Source: Brassica napus (lineage: Eukaryota > Streptophyta > Magnoliopsida > Brassicales > Brassicaceae). Taken from it: 64,000 nucleotides of DNA. This document shows positions 11,036-22,660 of this stretch, piece after piece (the stretch's first letter is position 1; every line of letters begins with the position of its first letter). Where the stretch lies: contig NC_063452.1 of the NCBI RefSeq assembly GCF_020379485.1, forward strand, positions 27,162,770-27,226,769, written 5' to 3'. Under the pieces are notes generated by a model. That model was given only the letters and a program-made list of their open reading frames with translations. It was not told where the DNA came from and did no database searches. The position numbers and the translations under genes were made by a program.

Positions 11036-11688
11036 ATGAAGAAATGTATGATGAGATGGGGTGATGATGATGATGAAGAAGACTCATCGGAGGAATCATC
11101 ATCTTCTGACTCTAACGCTGATACTACAGAGATTGGGAAGAAGAGAAAGAGCAAGAAGACAATAGGTAGAAACAAAAAAAATGTTTTCATGTTTTAACAT
11201 TGTGAGATCATGCTTAGTCGGTTGGGTCTCGGCTCGCCGGACACACTTGGTTAATCAAAAAAAAAAAACATTGTGTGATCTCTTATGTAACTTTGTCTGG
11301 TTGTTTATATGCAGCGAGGTTTGCGAAGAAGGAGAAGAAAGCTTTTGACTATGAATCTCTGCAGCAGCATGGTTACAAAGCCGTTGGCCTTCCAGATTTG
11401 CCTCCTCCTGTGGAGAAAGCGGATTGGTCATGGGCTACGGGGAAGGATAAACAAAGACCAGAGGAAGTGAAAGAGAGTTTTCGAGAACGAGAAGCTACTA
11501 GAGCTGCGGTTGCAGGTGGGGAGACCATTGCGAACGCGCAGCTGAGGAGTGATAGGAAGAGTCTTTCTTTTTCGCAGAAGGAGAAGAAGAAGAGAGATTT
11601 GGGGCAAGCGAGTAGAGGGAAGAACTACGTTGAGGAAGAGAAGAGGCAGTTGAGAGAGAGCGGTGTTTACTCTGGCTTTGATTCTTAG
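11036..11688 (+). CDS. Small conserved charged protein, two coding exons, function unknown
   Basis: Coding exons 11036-11165 and 11315-11688 (donor AATAG|GTAGAA, acceptor TATGCAG|CG) join in phase to 167 residues. A leader exon probably ends at 10719 (CAAG|GTACCG) and resumes at 11027. The protein has an acidic Asp/Ser tract at residues about 7-30, a basic KKRKSKK segment near 36-44 that could act as a nuclear signal, and a conserved-looking core ARFAKKEKKAFDYESLQQHG. A Lys/Glu-rich part rich in KEKKKRD follows, ending in SGVYSGFDS. No enzyme motif is seen and I do not recognise the family with certainty. Good splice sites and codon phase argue for a real gene; nuclear location is inference. 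The intron holds a truncated SINE. Confidence 0.7.
11210..11267 (+). mobile_element. 5'-truncated SINE tail in intron
   Basis: Ends ccggacacacttggttaatc plus an A run, resembling the tail of the SINE at 9771-9995 (ccaggacactcggttattc plus A run). It is flanked by acattgtgagatc (11197-11209) and acattgtgtgatc (11268-11280), a 13-bp duplication with one mismatch, so retroposition is well supported. Confidence 0.75.
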
Positions 11689-12275
11689 AAAAAGACTCAT
11701 CTTCCAGGTAACATGTTTGTAGTTTGGTGTGTATGTGAAGAAACAAGAGCTTGATTACACTGTTAGCTACAAAATTTAAATGGAGAATCATCGGATACTT
11801 GCTTTGTTTTATTTGAAAATCTCAACTTTGAGGTTACATCTTTTTGTGTTTGATATGAATCTGAAGAAACAAGAATTTGATTTCAATAGTTGCTACAAAA
11901 TTTACTCTGTTCTGATTATTGAATATCTCAGGTTTGAGGTAAATCGTGGTATTTGATATAATCTGATTATATGATCCTTTAAAATATGTTTGATATGATG
12001 AATGCAAGCAAGGAAGAAACATTGAGTTTCATTTCACTAAAAACCACAAAATTTACATGAAAAGCATCACTTTTACAGCTTTGAAACACTACAATACTGC
12101 ATAAACTCAAGCTTTATTCGAGAGCTTATATCTCTCTAACTATGTGACCTGAAGCTGTAAATCATCACTCTCTGGACACGAGCTTTCATCTGTTCTAGCA
12201 ATCTGGAACGAGATGAAATGGTTCTTGTTTGATCTCTCTGTTCTCATGGAAGTGTCGACTAGTTTTGCGGTTTCT
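11689..12275. other. Convergent 3' UTRs between the 11-kb gene and the APR gene
   Basis: Two related segments (near 11703-11800 and 11815-11935) share words such as gaagaaacaag and ttgctacaaaattta, so the 3' region was locally duplicated. No coding region. The two genes converge here with under 600 bp between their stops. Confidence 0.5.
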
Positions 12276-13904
12276 TTACCGGACAAGATTCAAGAACGAA
12301 GTCAAAGAATCAACGTCTCTCTTCTCAGACGGATACTTGATTGGTCCTGTAGAGTTCTTAGGGAAAACCAGTATCGTCGGGAAGCTACCGAGCTGCAACT
12401 CCTGCTTAGCAAACTCCTTCTGCTCACCATCAGCTCTGAACTTGGCAACCTTAACCCCACTTCCAGCCAGTTTATCAGCCAGTTCATCATACGATGCTTC
12501 CATGGCTTGACAAAACGGACACCACGGAGCATAAAGCACAACGATCCAAGGCTCTTTACGGTTCTCCAACTTCACCAAATTATCAATCCCTTGCCTGCTC
12601 AGAGCCACAAGATTCTCACTCTTAAAGATATCCTCAACAATGGGTTTTGACTCTCCGTTTACATTAGCATTCTCCTTGATGTTCCCTTTGTGAAGTCCAC
12701 ACTCCTTAGCCTTAGCATCTTCCCACCACCATCTCCCTTCTCTCTCGTGCTGGCCAGGAAAAACCGCTCTCGTGCACGGCTCGCACCCTATCGAAACATA
12801 CCCCGCCGCGTGCAGTGTGTTGACCGGAACATCCATAGTCCTCAAGAAACTCCACACATGGCTCCCTTCAACGTTCGCAACCGGGTTCCACTTCACCAAG
12901 CTACCAGCTCCACCGTCCAAACCTTCGAAAACTGGATCAACCTGAACAACCGGAATCTCAGACCTGGTTCCAGGAGACTGATCTTTCCTCTGACCAGTGA
13001 TCCAAGCTCTTAAGCCCTTGAGCGCACGCCTCAAAGGTCTCACCTTTCGCACACGGCAACACTCCTGATGACCATCCTCGTAGAAAGAGAACAAACCCTT
13101 GCTCCTAACCAAGCCTTGAACCTCAACAGAGTCGGGAAACATGTACTCAATCCTAATCCCATAGTGTGTCTCCACCGCGTCGAAAAACCGATACGTCTCA
13201 GGGTTTAACCTCCCTGTATCCAAACTAAACACTCTATATGGTCTCCCAGTTAAATGAGCGTACTCAATCAAAGCAACATCCTCAGCACCACTGCAACACA
13301 CACAAGAAGGCAAATCAGTCTAATGAACAAACATATTCGTATTCAAAGAATCAATCTGAAAATGTAATATTATTTCTATACCTAAAAGCAATAGCGATGT
13401 CGTTGCCGAACATCTCGAGGGCTTTATCCATAATCTGAAGAGGTGAAGCATTCTCTAGCTTCTTAGCAAGCTCTGCAAAATCCTCTGTCTCAACTACTTC
13501 CTCTGCGACTTGTGCTACCATTGTTGCTGCAAGAGGGACCATAGAGTCGTTCCTCTTTGGCTCAGCGTTTAAGGGCTTGACGGATGATCGCTTCCCAGAT
13601 AGATTCAGAGGCATCGGAGTTGTGACACTAACACGGTCTAATAACTTCAACGAACCGATTTGCGATACTGTAAGAAAGATTTAAAAACTTAAATTAGATT
13701 TCAGATTCTGCAATAAAGGAACCGAATTTGATGTAACTAAGAGAAACTCATCGAACAATTTCTCAGATTTTGAGTTCGAGAAGTTGAGGATTCGTAGAAA
13801 AATTGAAACTTGATCTTATTACCTTTGGGTTCTGAAGAGATCACAGAACGAGAGAAAGCACAGCTTGTGATCCCTGAAGAAGAGACTGTTGCAGCCATTG
13901 CCAT
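12276..13904 (-). CDS. APR1: 5'-adenylylsulfate (APS) reductase, chloroplast, APR1-like
   Basis: Reduces APS to sulfite using glutathione, the committed step of plant sulfate assimilation in plastids. Exons 13904-13823, 13667-13382 and 13290-12276 join in phase (GAACCCAAAG|TATCG; GCTTTTAG|TGGTGCT) to 460 residues, close to the usual ~465. Order: Ser-rich transit peptide ([15 protein letters not shown]...), then a PAPS-reductase-type domain starting [20 protein letters not shown], with the [4Fe-4S] cysteine pairs [15 protein letters not shown] and GCEPCT. A thioredoxin-like domain with the CPFC redox centre ([10 protein letters not shown]) follows, ending SFLNLVR. The N-terminal part ([29 protein letters not shown]) is nearer to Arabidopsis APR1 than to APR2 or APR3 as I recall them; the paralogue call needs a tree. 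No break is seen, and splice sites are canonical. It converges on the gene ending at 11688. Confidence 0.95.
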
Positions 13905-14420
13905 TCCTTCACAGCAAGATTTCGAATTGGAAAGACAGATTTTGGATAGTTTTGATTTCTTCTTCTTTCTTTTTTTTTGACAGATGCTTTGACAGAAAGC
14001 GTTGGCCTTATAAAAAGGATGAAGAACCAGGTGAAACCAGGTTCATTGAATCTGGACGTGTTTTTGTTTTAGGCAGCGCGAAGATTCTGGTCAAACTTGA
14101 TGACATGGCTTTTTTTAAGTGGATGAATTTTCTTTTTTTATAACATCGCTCATTTGTAGTCAATTATGGCAAACCAGTAGAGTTTTTTTCTTTTTTTTAA
14201 AAAATTGTTTCCTTTTTATTAACATGTTGGAATAAAATAGAATATATTCACAAAATAAGCTGTCACCAAAAAAATTAACAATAATGAAATGAGACTATAT
14301 ATCCTATGTTATTAATATAAAATATATTCATATTGCATATCGCTAAAATTATACACAAATATACTTTTTTTATTAAAATATTTTATACGACATCCCTTCC
14401 TCACCGTATGGGTATATTAT
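13905..14420. promoter_or_regulatory. Upstream region of the APR1-like gene, cut short by a hAT element
   Basis: Presumed promoter and 5' UTR of the APR gene (minus strand). A possible TATA-like ttataaggcc occurs on the minus strand near 14010. Known sulfur-response (GAGAC core) behaviour cannot be judged from this sequence alone. The hAT element begins at 14421, about 520 bp upstream of the start codon. Confidence 0.35.
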
Positions 14421-15133
14421 TAGAGGTGGACAAAAGCCGAGTACTTGGTATTTTCGGTATATTTAGTACTCGGTTTGGCTTGTACGAGTATTAAAATTTT
14501 GGACTTGTATTTGGTTTGTTAAAAACGAGTACTTACAGTTTCAAGTATTTACGAAAAATTGATGGACTTGGTAGTTACTTCCCTTGTTTTATTACTTGTT
14601 ACTTGTAAATTATTTACAAATTATTTGATAATTATTGATAAATTATTTGATAATTAGTTGAAATTTAAAAGTAAATAAATTTATTATATATAAATAATAT
14701 GTCTTTGTTTTTATTTTGTCATTGTTTTTCCTGTTTTTTAGTCATTCGTAAATAGATTAAATTAAAAAAGAAAAATTTCAAAATTCTTATATAAATATAT
14801 CATTTATGTTTGATTCACTTATAAAAATTGAAATATAAACGAGTTGTTTTACTATAATTTAGGAAAATGTATATTTGTTCAACTAAAAAATGAATAATAA
14901 ACCAAATAATTAATTTTATTTTATGATTTTGTATTTGTATGTATTCGCAAGTAGTTTAAATAGACTACTTGATACACATCTTGGTCAAAACAAGTATTCG
15001 ACTTTAAAGATCAAGTACCAACCAACCAAGTAGTGATCATAGGCAAGTAACAAGTAATTGTAGCCACTCATAAAATACATACATTTTAATTAACTAATGA
15101 AATATATACTAAGTATTTAATAAACCAAATAAT

Positions 15134-15477
15134 CACTACAAGAAAACAGCGGTATTCTGACGGACATTCCGACGGAAAATGAAATCCTCGGAATATACCG
15201 AGGAATTTCCGAGGAAATTCCGAGGAAACACAAAATTGGGGTTCCTCGGAATTTCCTCGGAATATACCGACGGAATTCCGAGGAAACCTCAGTCCGTCGG
15301 AATATTCCGAGGAAATTCCGAGGAACAATGTGTTCCTCGGAAAAAACCGATGAATTCCGAGGAAATATTATAGCCGTTGGAGAGCCGTTGGGGGATTTTA
15401 CAAAATTCCGAGGAAATTCCGACGAACTAGCCTTTTCCGTCGGAATTCCGTCGGAATTTCCTCGGTATGTCGGCATG
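15134..15477. repeat. CACTA-1 5' terminal and subterminal repeats
   Basis: After the TIR, many direct and inverted copies of a core close to ttccgaggaa/ttcctcggaa, with a variant using gacgga/tccgtc, fill about 300 bases. In En/Spm elements such repeats bind the TNP1-class protein. Short open frames in this region are repeat translations. Confidence 0.85.
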
Positions 15478-15484
15478 ATTTAAT

Positions 15485-15492
15485 CTATATAA
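15485..15492 (+). promoter_or_regulatory. TATA box of the CACTA-1 TNP2 gene
   Basis: ctatataa lies 86 bases before the start codon at 15578 and is followed by a CT-rich leader (cactcctcttcctcttc), typical of plant core promoters. It sits directly after the subterminal repeats, so repeat-binding proteins could affect expression. Confidence 0.6.
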
Positions 15493-15577
15493 CAAGCACT
15501 CCTCTTCCTCTTCATTCACTCCATATCTTCATCCTCCCTCTTACTCTATTTACACACGAATTTGATTCATAAAAAAT

Positions 15578-18500
15578 ATGTCTTCTTCAAATTATTTTCG
15601 TTCTTGGATCGATCGACCTCATTTGGATCCGAACACGAGATTGCTTACGGAAGAATACCAACGAGGTATAACCGAATTCATGGGGTTAGTTCACCGACAA
15701 CCGGAAGCAAAAACAGGTAAGTTAAGATGTCCTTGCTCTAATTGTAAAAATAGAAAGGTTATTAAAGAGTGGGATGTTTGGACTCATCTATATTTGAGTG
15801 GGTTTACACGAAGTTACAAAATTTGGTATCATCATGGGGAAACTGATTATGAACATGGTAGTACTAGCGAACCTCAGCCAGCGGTTAGATTAGAAGAACC
15901 AATTAGAACGGATGTAGATTATGGTGTAGGTACTGAGCAGATGGTAAATGATCATTTTAGAGGGGAAGATTTACCCAATGCAGAAGCTAGGAGATTTTAT
16001 GATATGTTGGATGCTGGAAAGCAACCATTGTACGAAGGTTGCAGAGATGGTCATTCAGCTTTATCATCTGCTACAAGATTGATGGGCATTAAAACAGATT
16101 ATAATTTGGCTGAAGACTGTGTGGATGCGATTGCTGATTTTGTAAAAGGTATTCTACCCGAGGATAATGTAGCTCCTGGTTCATACTACGAGGTTCAGAA
16201 ACTCGTAGCTGGTCTTGGTTTATCGTATCAGGTAATAGATGTATGCAGCGACAACTGCATGATTTATTGGAGGGCGGATGAACAGCGGGTTACATGCAAA
16301 TTTTGTGGAAAGCCTCGTTATAAAGATACGAGTGGAAGAGTTCCAGTGCCATATAAAAGGATGTGGTATTTACCTTTGACGGAAAGGTTGCAGAGGTTGT
16401 ATCTGTCTGAACGCACAGCGCAACCAATGAGATGGCATGCGGAGCACTCAACAGATGGTGAGATCAGACATCCTTCAGATGCAAAAGCGTGGAAGCATTT
16501 CCAATCAAAGTATCCCGACTTTGCGTATGAGAGAAGAAATGTCTACCTTGGATTATGTACTGATGGTTTCAGTCCGTTTGGCAAGAGTGGAAGACAGTAT
16601 TCTCTATGGCCCGTCATTCTTACACCATACAACCTCCCCCCAAACTTGTGCTTGCGACGAGAGTTTTTGTTTCTCTCGATTCTCGTTCCCGGACCAGAGC
16701 ATCCTAAGAGATCACTTGATGTGTTTCTTCAGCCACTAATATATGAGTTGCAACAACTATGGGCTCAAGGTGCTGAAACATACGATGTTTCGTGTAAAGA
16801 AAACTTTCAAATGCGGGCAGTACTAATGTGGACAATAAGTGATTTTCCAGCATATGGTATGTTGTCTGGATGGACAACGCATGGAAGGCTATCATGTCCA
16901 TATTGTCAAGATAACACTGATGCTTTCCAACTAAAACACGGAAGGAAAACGTGTTGGTTTGACTGTCACAGGAGATTCCTACCACCTGATCATCCATATC
17001 GTAGGAGTAGGAATTTGTTTACGAAGAACAAGAGGGTGTTTGACAGTCCACCTCCGGAAATTTGTGGGAAAGATTTGAAGATACAACTAAGAGATTTTGG
17101 TGCAGAAAGGACGCCAGAAGTCGGTGGACATGAGCGTTTTCCGGTAGATGCTGTTGGAGAACTACATAACTGGCACAAAAAAAGTATTTTCTGGGATCTG
17201 CCATACTGGGAGGATCATCTGCTAAGGCATAATTTAGATGTCATGCATATTGAGAAGAACTTTTTTGACAATCTCATGAACACGATCCTTAATGTTCAAG
17301 GTAAAACAAAGGATAATTTGAAGTCAAGACTGGATTTAGTCGATATATGTGCTCGTTCAGAACTTCATGTTGATGAAATGGTAGGGCTCCTTTTCCCATA
17401 TACCGACTTGATGCAGGGGGAAAAGATGCGTTCTTTGATTGGATTTCAAACGATGTGGAATTTCCAGACGGTTACGCATCAAATTTGCGTAACTGTATCG
17501 ACAGAAAGGAAGGAAAGTTTACTGGCTTGAAAAGCCACGATTGCCATGTAATGATGCAGCGCCTCCTTCCGTTCGCCTTCAAGGAACTATTACCACGAAA
17601 TGTTCATGAAGCAATTGCAGGGATAAGTGGTTTCTTCCGCGATTTATGCACGAGATCAGTGACTCTTGAAGGTATTGAAAATTTGAAGACTAACATAGCC
17701 GTGATTCAGTGCAACCTTGAGAAGATATTTCCTCCCTCATTTTTTGATGTTATGGAGCATCTTGTTATTCACCTGGCAAGAGAATTGGAACTTGGTGGTC
17801 CTGTGCAGTATAGATGGATGTATCTGTATGAGCGGTATATGTTCCATTTGAAGAAGATGGTGAAAAATTTAAGTAGGGTGGAAGGTTCTATAGTCGCACA
17901 GATGATCAATGAAGAAACTTCAAACTTTGCCGAGTACTACTTTCCAGCAGAAGTTCAGACCAAAAACAGAAGACCTGCTCGGCATGATGATAGAGGCGAA
18001 CGGGCAACATATCATGTTACGGTTCCAGACATTTTCACAGATGTTGGACGACTTAGCGGAAAACCAAAGGACCGTCGACTTACTGAGCAGGAGCGCAGTC
18101 ATTTGCAAACATATTTGCTCACCAACTGCGAAGACGTTCTTCAATATGAGAGGTAAATAAATGAGCTTACAAATTTTTATTTTAACAAGTTGAAATTTAA
18201 ATCTTAATTAATTACATTATTGTCATCATATACAGGATTTTCATGGCAGAAAAGCGGTTCGAGTATAGATACGCCACAGAGGACGAACTAGAAGAAATGA
18301 AGCAGAGAGAATTTAGTGGATGGATGTTTACTTATGTGAGTGCTTTAAACAAATTAAAATATATTTTATCACATATTTATACTAATTCACATTTATTGAT
18401 ATAATATATATATATGTGCTATTAATAGGTGTCTGCTGGTTTGGCCAGAGGTGAAACATTTGACGATTGGATACGTGAGATGGTCGTTGGACCAAACTTT

Positions 18501-19194
18501 GTTGTGAAGTCATATCCGAGATTTTGTACTCGAGGATATGCATTCACAACTCAGAAGAGGAGACGTTCGAGTACGACTTATGATGCTGGCGTTTGTTCTG
18601 CATCAGGAGATGATGTATACTACGGACACATACATGAGATTTTGGAAATTAAGTATTTGGGCATGGTTGGATTGCGCTGTACTGTTTTCTATTGTGATTG
18701 GCACGACAACACCCCAGATCGAGGTGTGAGAACAGATGCATTTGGTGTTACATCAGTAAATTCGAGGCGAAAGCTGCAATATTATGATCCTTTCATTCTT
18801 GCTTCTCAGGCCGATCAGGTAATTAAATGTTAATTATTCAGAATGATTCATCATCATGTGTATTAATTTATAATTTTTCTAAATGTTACAGGTTTGTTAT
18901 ATCAAGTACCCCCGGGTAAGGAACAGAGATGATCCATGGGTTACTGTTACAAGACTCAACCCGAGAGGCCGAGTTCAGGGAAGTTCTGAGCTGGAAGACC
19001 CACTACAACCAAGCACATCCGGCAACTTAAGTGCAGCAGAAGATTTAGCTGGAGTTGGCCTTGTAGTCGATTTAACCGACTTTGGAGAGGAAGCCGTCGT
19101 TCACGTAGAGGATGAACCAGTGATTGGAGAGTTTCACCAAGATCCAGATTCAGATTCATCTGGTGATGATGACTCGGAAACAGACTACCATTGA
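15578..19194 (+). pseudogene. TNP2-like CACTA transposase, one apparent 1-bp deletion
   Basis: Catalytic-type transposase of En/Spm elements. Exons 15578-18152, 18236-18335, 18429-18818 and 18892-19194, all GT..AG and in phase; about 1,120 residues if read through. Order: transposase-associated N-terminal domain (residues about 8-88, with CPCSNCKNRK), Transposase_21 region (about 345-480, VILTPYNLPPNLCLRREFL to CPYCQDNTDAFQLKHGRKTC), DUF4218-like part (from about 17530, SHDCHVMMQRLLPFAFKELL), then DUF4216-like part (exons 3-4, GLRCTVFYCDWHD) and an acidic tail. In the A-run at about 17374-17378 one base appears to be missing. The first frame runs on to a stop at 17530 while the family sequence resumes at once in the next frame. 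A sequencing or assembly slip in the run is equally possible, so the gene may be intact. Confidence 0.85.
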
Positions 19195-19475
19195 ACTTAT
19201 TTATTTTTTTTTTAAAGAAATACCGAGGAAATTCCGAGGAACACTTGATATAACCTCTTTCCTCGGATAATAGTTATTTGGTTTATCTAGCAAGGCAAAG
19301 CTGAATACGAATTAAAAACTACTCAGAACACAACCAAATAAAACGAAGAAACCATGTAAAAGAAATACGAACTCATAATTAAGAAACCCAAAAAAAAACT
19401 CAGTTCAAAATTAACAGAAAATAAGACCATAAAACGTTAGAATAGAAAAGAAAATAAAATAGCCGGTGATAGCTC

Positions 19476-20924
19476 CTACTCCTCGTCTCCTGCTCCAGAT
19501 GTTCCTGCATCGTTGGGTCTCTTGGACCTCTTTCTTACCCTGTGTGTACCACTCGAACCCGAACCAGAGGTGGATGGAGAGTTGTCCCGATGAACTACAT
19601 CATCCTTTTGGCAACGACACGGCCTGATACGTGAAATGGCAGCCCAGATCTTGTGTAGCATGTCGTTGTTTGTCTTTATGCTCTGATCTCTCCAATGTTG
19701 TTGCTGGCGCGAAGTGGCGTTCGGTGGAAGCTCTTGCAGCTTGTACTGGCTGGAGTCTGATGGGAGTAGCTGATGGGGTTGTGAATCATCTGGAATGGCT
19801 TGTGCAGCCTCATCTTCTCCTTCTTCATCAACCACGCCCTTGCCTTTGGTCTGATATTTTGGCGTGAAGAAGGATGGCTTGTCTACTAGTGCGGTAGCAG
19901 GGGGTAGGAACTCAACTGCAGCCTCTGAAAGTAGAGAAGTGAGACCGATCTGAGGTAGGTGGCAGTAGAGTGTTTTCTTCGCTCGGTCCTGGAATACGTA
20001 GACGTAAGGACCATCCCGATGGATCCTCGAGTGGGGACCAGCTATGAACTCCTTACTTACTAGAGAAATGACATCCAGGTAGTTCCAAGCAATGTTGTTC
20101 GATCTGTCCAGTGCTACCTGCTGGTTCTTGCAGTCTACACCCACATGTCTAAGGATCCGAGTAATCACTGCACCAAATCCACATGCATTGCTCTTTTTTT
20201 TGGTTACTTTCCCCTTGTATCCTGCTAAGTTTGCGGCCAGCACCGCTCCCATGTTGAAGGCAGTAGCAGGTGGGAATGTAGAGTTTCCAAATGCCGGTAG
20301 CAAATGCCTCACACCTTGGTACAGGAGGCACAACTCCCATTGCGTGACTGATGCGGCTGTGGTTGTCCCGTATAGCAATGAGCCAATGAGGCGTGTGGCA
20401 TATCTCAGTACTGGGCTCCGGATAAGTGACTCCTTTGCCTGAGAAGATCTATAAACCCCTGTGCCAATCGTTTCCCAGAAGTTCAACAGCTCTGAAGTCC
20501 AATAAAGACCAGATGTCCTCTCCCCTGCACTCAATCCAAATAGTCTGCAGAGGTCTGTGAAAGATACCTCATAGTATACTTTCTGCACTACGAATGCCAG
20601 AAAACCTTCCTGATGGCTATCATCGGGACGGGTGACGTATGCGGATGCTATGAACTGGCGTACCAACTCCGGATAAGTGGGTTCGTTGAGGTTGCATAGT
20701 TGGCCTAGACCCATGTTCTGGAACAGTCCTTCAATGTCTGCTTGGATTCCCAATATTGTCATCGTCTCAGGACATGCTAGTTGTGTAGCCGGAACGGCTA
20801 CCTTCTTCATGTTGTTGTAGTGGGTGGTATCAGACTTATCCCACTTCTTTGGCCTTTGCTTCTCTCGCTGAGACGAACCCTCTTCTTGTGTGTTCTTCTT
20901 TGCTGACATTTTCGTGCGCTTCAT
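19476..20924 (-). CDS. Plant transposon-domain protein (Athila ORF1-like), antisense in CACTA-1
   Basis: A single uninterrupted frame of 482 residues on the strand opposite to the two transposase genes. Residues about 85-330 (YPELVRQFIASAYVTRPDD, FVVQKVYYEVSFTDLCRLFG, IGSLLYGTTTAASVTQWELC) resemble the 'putative plant transposon protein' domain known from Athila-type ORF1 products and from many Brassicaceae hypothetical proteins. The N terminus is basic (MKRTKMSAKKNTQ). The C-terminal 120 residues are low-complexity, with Gln, Ser and KRSKRP stretches that could be nuclear signals. The biochemical role is unknown. It starts 1.7 kb downstream of the TNP2 gene, from the other strand. An open frame this long in an element argues for recent selection or recent insertion. 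The start at 20924 is chosen as the first Met; MSAKKN is an alternative. Confidence 0.75.
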   Translation of the reverse strand: MKRTKMSAKKNTQEEGSSQREKQRPKKWDKSDTTHYNNMKKVAVPATQLACPETMTILGIQADIEGLFQNMGLGQLCNLNEPTYPELVRQFIASAYVTRPDDSHQEGFLAFVVQKVYYEVSFTDLCRLFGLSAGERTSGLYWTSELLNFWETIGTGVYRSSQAKESLIRSPVLRYATRLIGSLLYGTTTAASVTQWELCLLYQGVRHLLPAFGNSTFPPATAFNMGAVLAANLAGYKGKVTKKKSNACGFGAVITRILRHVGVDCKNQQVALDRSNNIAWNYLDVISLVSKEFIAGPHSRIHRDGPYVYVFQDRAKKTLYCHLPQIGLTSLLSEAAVEFLPPATALVDKPSFFTPKYQTKGKGVVDEEGEDEAAQAIPDDSQPHQLLPSDSSQYKLQELPPNATSRQQQHWRDQSIKTNNDMLHKIWAAISRIRPCRCQKDDVVHRDNSPSTSGSGSSGTHRVRKRSKRPNDAGTSGAGDEE

Positions 20925-21425
20925 TCTCTACAAAATAGAATCATTGCTCTCAACATGGTTATAATCAATTAAGAACTCAAAGCAACATGAAAATGAAAAG
21001 CGAAATCGAGTTGTGATAAAAAAAAACCAAATTGAAAAAAATTCTCAATCCCTAAATCATCTCAAATCCTGTTCCAAACTCGTTGATCACAGACAATTGT
21101 GTTCTATTCCATGTTTAAACATCTGTTTCATGCATATTTGATCAAGGAATCAACACGGAAATAAGAAATTCACAAAACCCAAAAAATTGCTCAAGAACAC
21201 GATTTCAGAATGTGGAGATTCGCGGAGTATACCTGTCTTAGGGTGAAGACGAGTGTAGGAATCAGGTAGAGCTCGAAAAATCAAGTGGAATGGAGCCCAA
21301 AATTGTTCAAATCGGATGATTATAGAGAGAGAAAGGGGGGGCGAATTATAGGGGAAATCGGAGGGGATGAGAGTTCTAAGGTTTAGATCCAGAAAAGGTC
21401 GGGTTTTGCCTTATAATTCTGTTTT
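20925..21425. other. Upstream region of the antisense CACTA gene
   Basis: Presumed promoter and leader of the minus-strand gene ending at 19476. On the minus strand a possible donor-type GTATAC occurs near 21228, so a leader intron is possible. No other coding signal. Confidence 0.35.
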
Positions 21426-22045
21426 CCGAACACGCATCGATCGATGCGTTTTTGTTCTATAACGCATCGATCGATCACAATCTTACGGCCCGGTCCATCT
21501 TTGTAATCGATCGATTTGTTTTTGTTCAGAAACGCATCGATCGATGCGTTTTTAAAAAAACATACAAGATTTTCCGAGGACATTCCGAGGAAAAATTGAG
21601 ATTCTCGATCGATCGATGGGATACTCTCATCGATCGATCACAATCTTACGGCCCGGTCCATCTTTGTAATCGATCGATTTGTTTTTGTTCAGAAACGCAT
21701 CGATCGATGCGTTTTTAAAAAAACATACAAGATTTTCCGAGGACATTCCGAGGAACAATTGAGATTCTCGATCGATCGATGGGATACTCTCATCGATCGA
21801 TCACAATCTTACGGCCCGGTCCATCTTTGTAATCGATCGATTTGTTTTTGTTCAAAAACGCATCGATCGATGCGTTTTTAAAAAAACATACAAGATTTTC
21901 CGAGGACATTCCGAGGAACAATTGAGATTCTCGATCGATCGATGGGATACTCTCATCGATCGATCACAATCTTACGGCCCGGTCCATCTTTGTAATCGAT
22001 CGATTTGTTTTTGTTCAAAAACGCATCGATCGATGCGTTTATTTA
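21426..22045. repeat. 163-bp tandem repeats built on ATCGATCGAT palindromes
   Basis: The phrase cacaatcttacggcccgg starts at 21476, 21639, 21802 and 21965, exactly 163 bases apart each time. Every unit holds several (A/T)CGATCGAT palindromes plus one ttccgaggacattccgagga block shared with the element ends. The last unit is partial. The array lies between the antisense gene and the TNP1-like gene. A shorter stretch of the same cgatcgatgcgt palindromes recurs at 25399-25446 and 25620-25665 near the 3' end. Confidence 0.93.
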
Positions 22046-22660
22046 AAAAAAATTACGTTTTGAAACCCCAAACACTAGTTCCTCGGAATTTCCTCGGAAT
22101 ATTCCGAGGATATTCCGAGGAAGAAGAGGGTTTCCTCGGAGTTCCCTCGGAATAATCCGAGGAAATTCCGAGGAAATAGGGTTTTTAAACTGAAAACAAC
22201 GTTTTGCCGTTTGAATAACACCTATATAACCCTTATTAAGTGTCTTACGTTCATTATGAAGACAAAAATTTGTTCCTTACCGTATAATTAACACTTTTCC
22301 GATTGTATGAACGAAATCTCGCAACATAAGACAAACACTTATACCTTTTAATGAACGGTAAAGGGAATACTTTCAATTAGTTTTGAAATTTTTTATTTCA
22401 TGGTTTATGCTCATCTATACAAAGAATCCTCAATGGTATGCATTACAATTGTATAAGAAATGAAATACGGCAAAAAAATTGATGTTTTGAAACCCCAAAC
22501 ACTAGTTCCTCGGTATTTCCTCGGAATATTCCGAGGAAATTCCGACGGATATTTTACTATCCGTCGGAATTTCCTCGGAATATTTTCATTTTACCGGGCA
22601 AATATTTCGCGAAAATTGAAATTAGAATTCCGACGGATAATATCCGTCGGACCCTAGGTT
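22046..22660. repeat. Internal ccgaggaa-motif islands before the TNP1 gene
   Basis: Two clusters (about 22079-22182 and 22503-22650) of the same ttcctcggaa/ttccgaggaa and tccgtcgg words as at the element termini, separated by about 300 bases of plain AT-rich DNA. Both follow gttttgaaaccccaaacact, so they arose by duplication. Position just ahead of the TNP1 transcription unit suggests a regulatory role, which is inference. Confidence 0.75.

Noticed and set aside
12213..12650. Plus-strand frame of 145 residues
   Set aside because: Antisense shadow of the APR thioredoxin domain, which is clearly the coding strand.
15086..15476. Frames rich in SEFPRN/GNSDG in both directions
   Set aside because: Translations of CACTA subterminal repeats.
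21383..22155. Frames rich in IDRCVF/SIDRWDT repeats
   Set aside because: Translations of the 163-bp array with cgatcgat palindromes.
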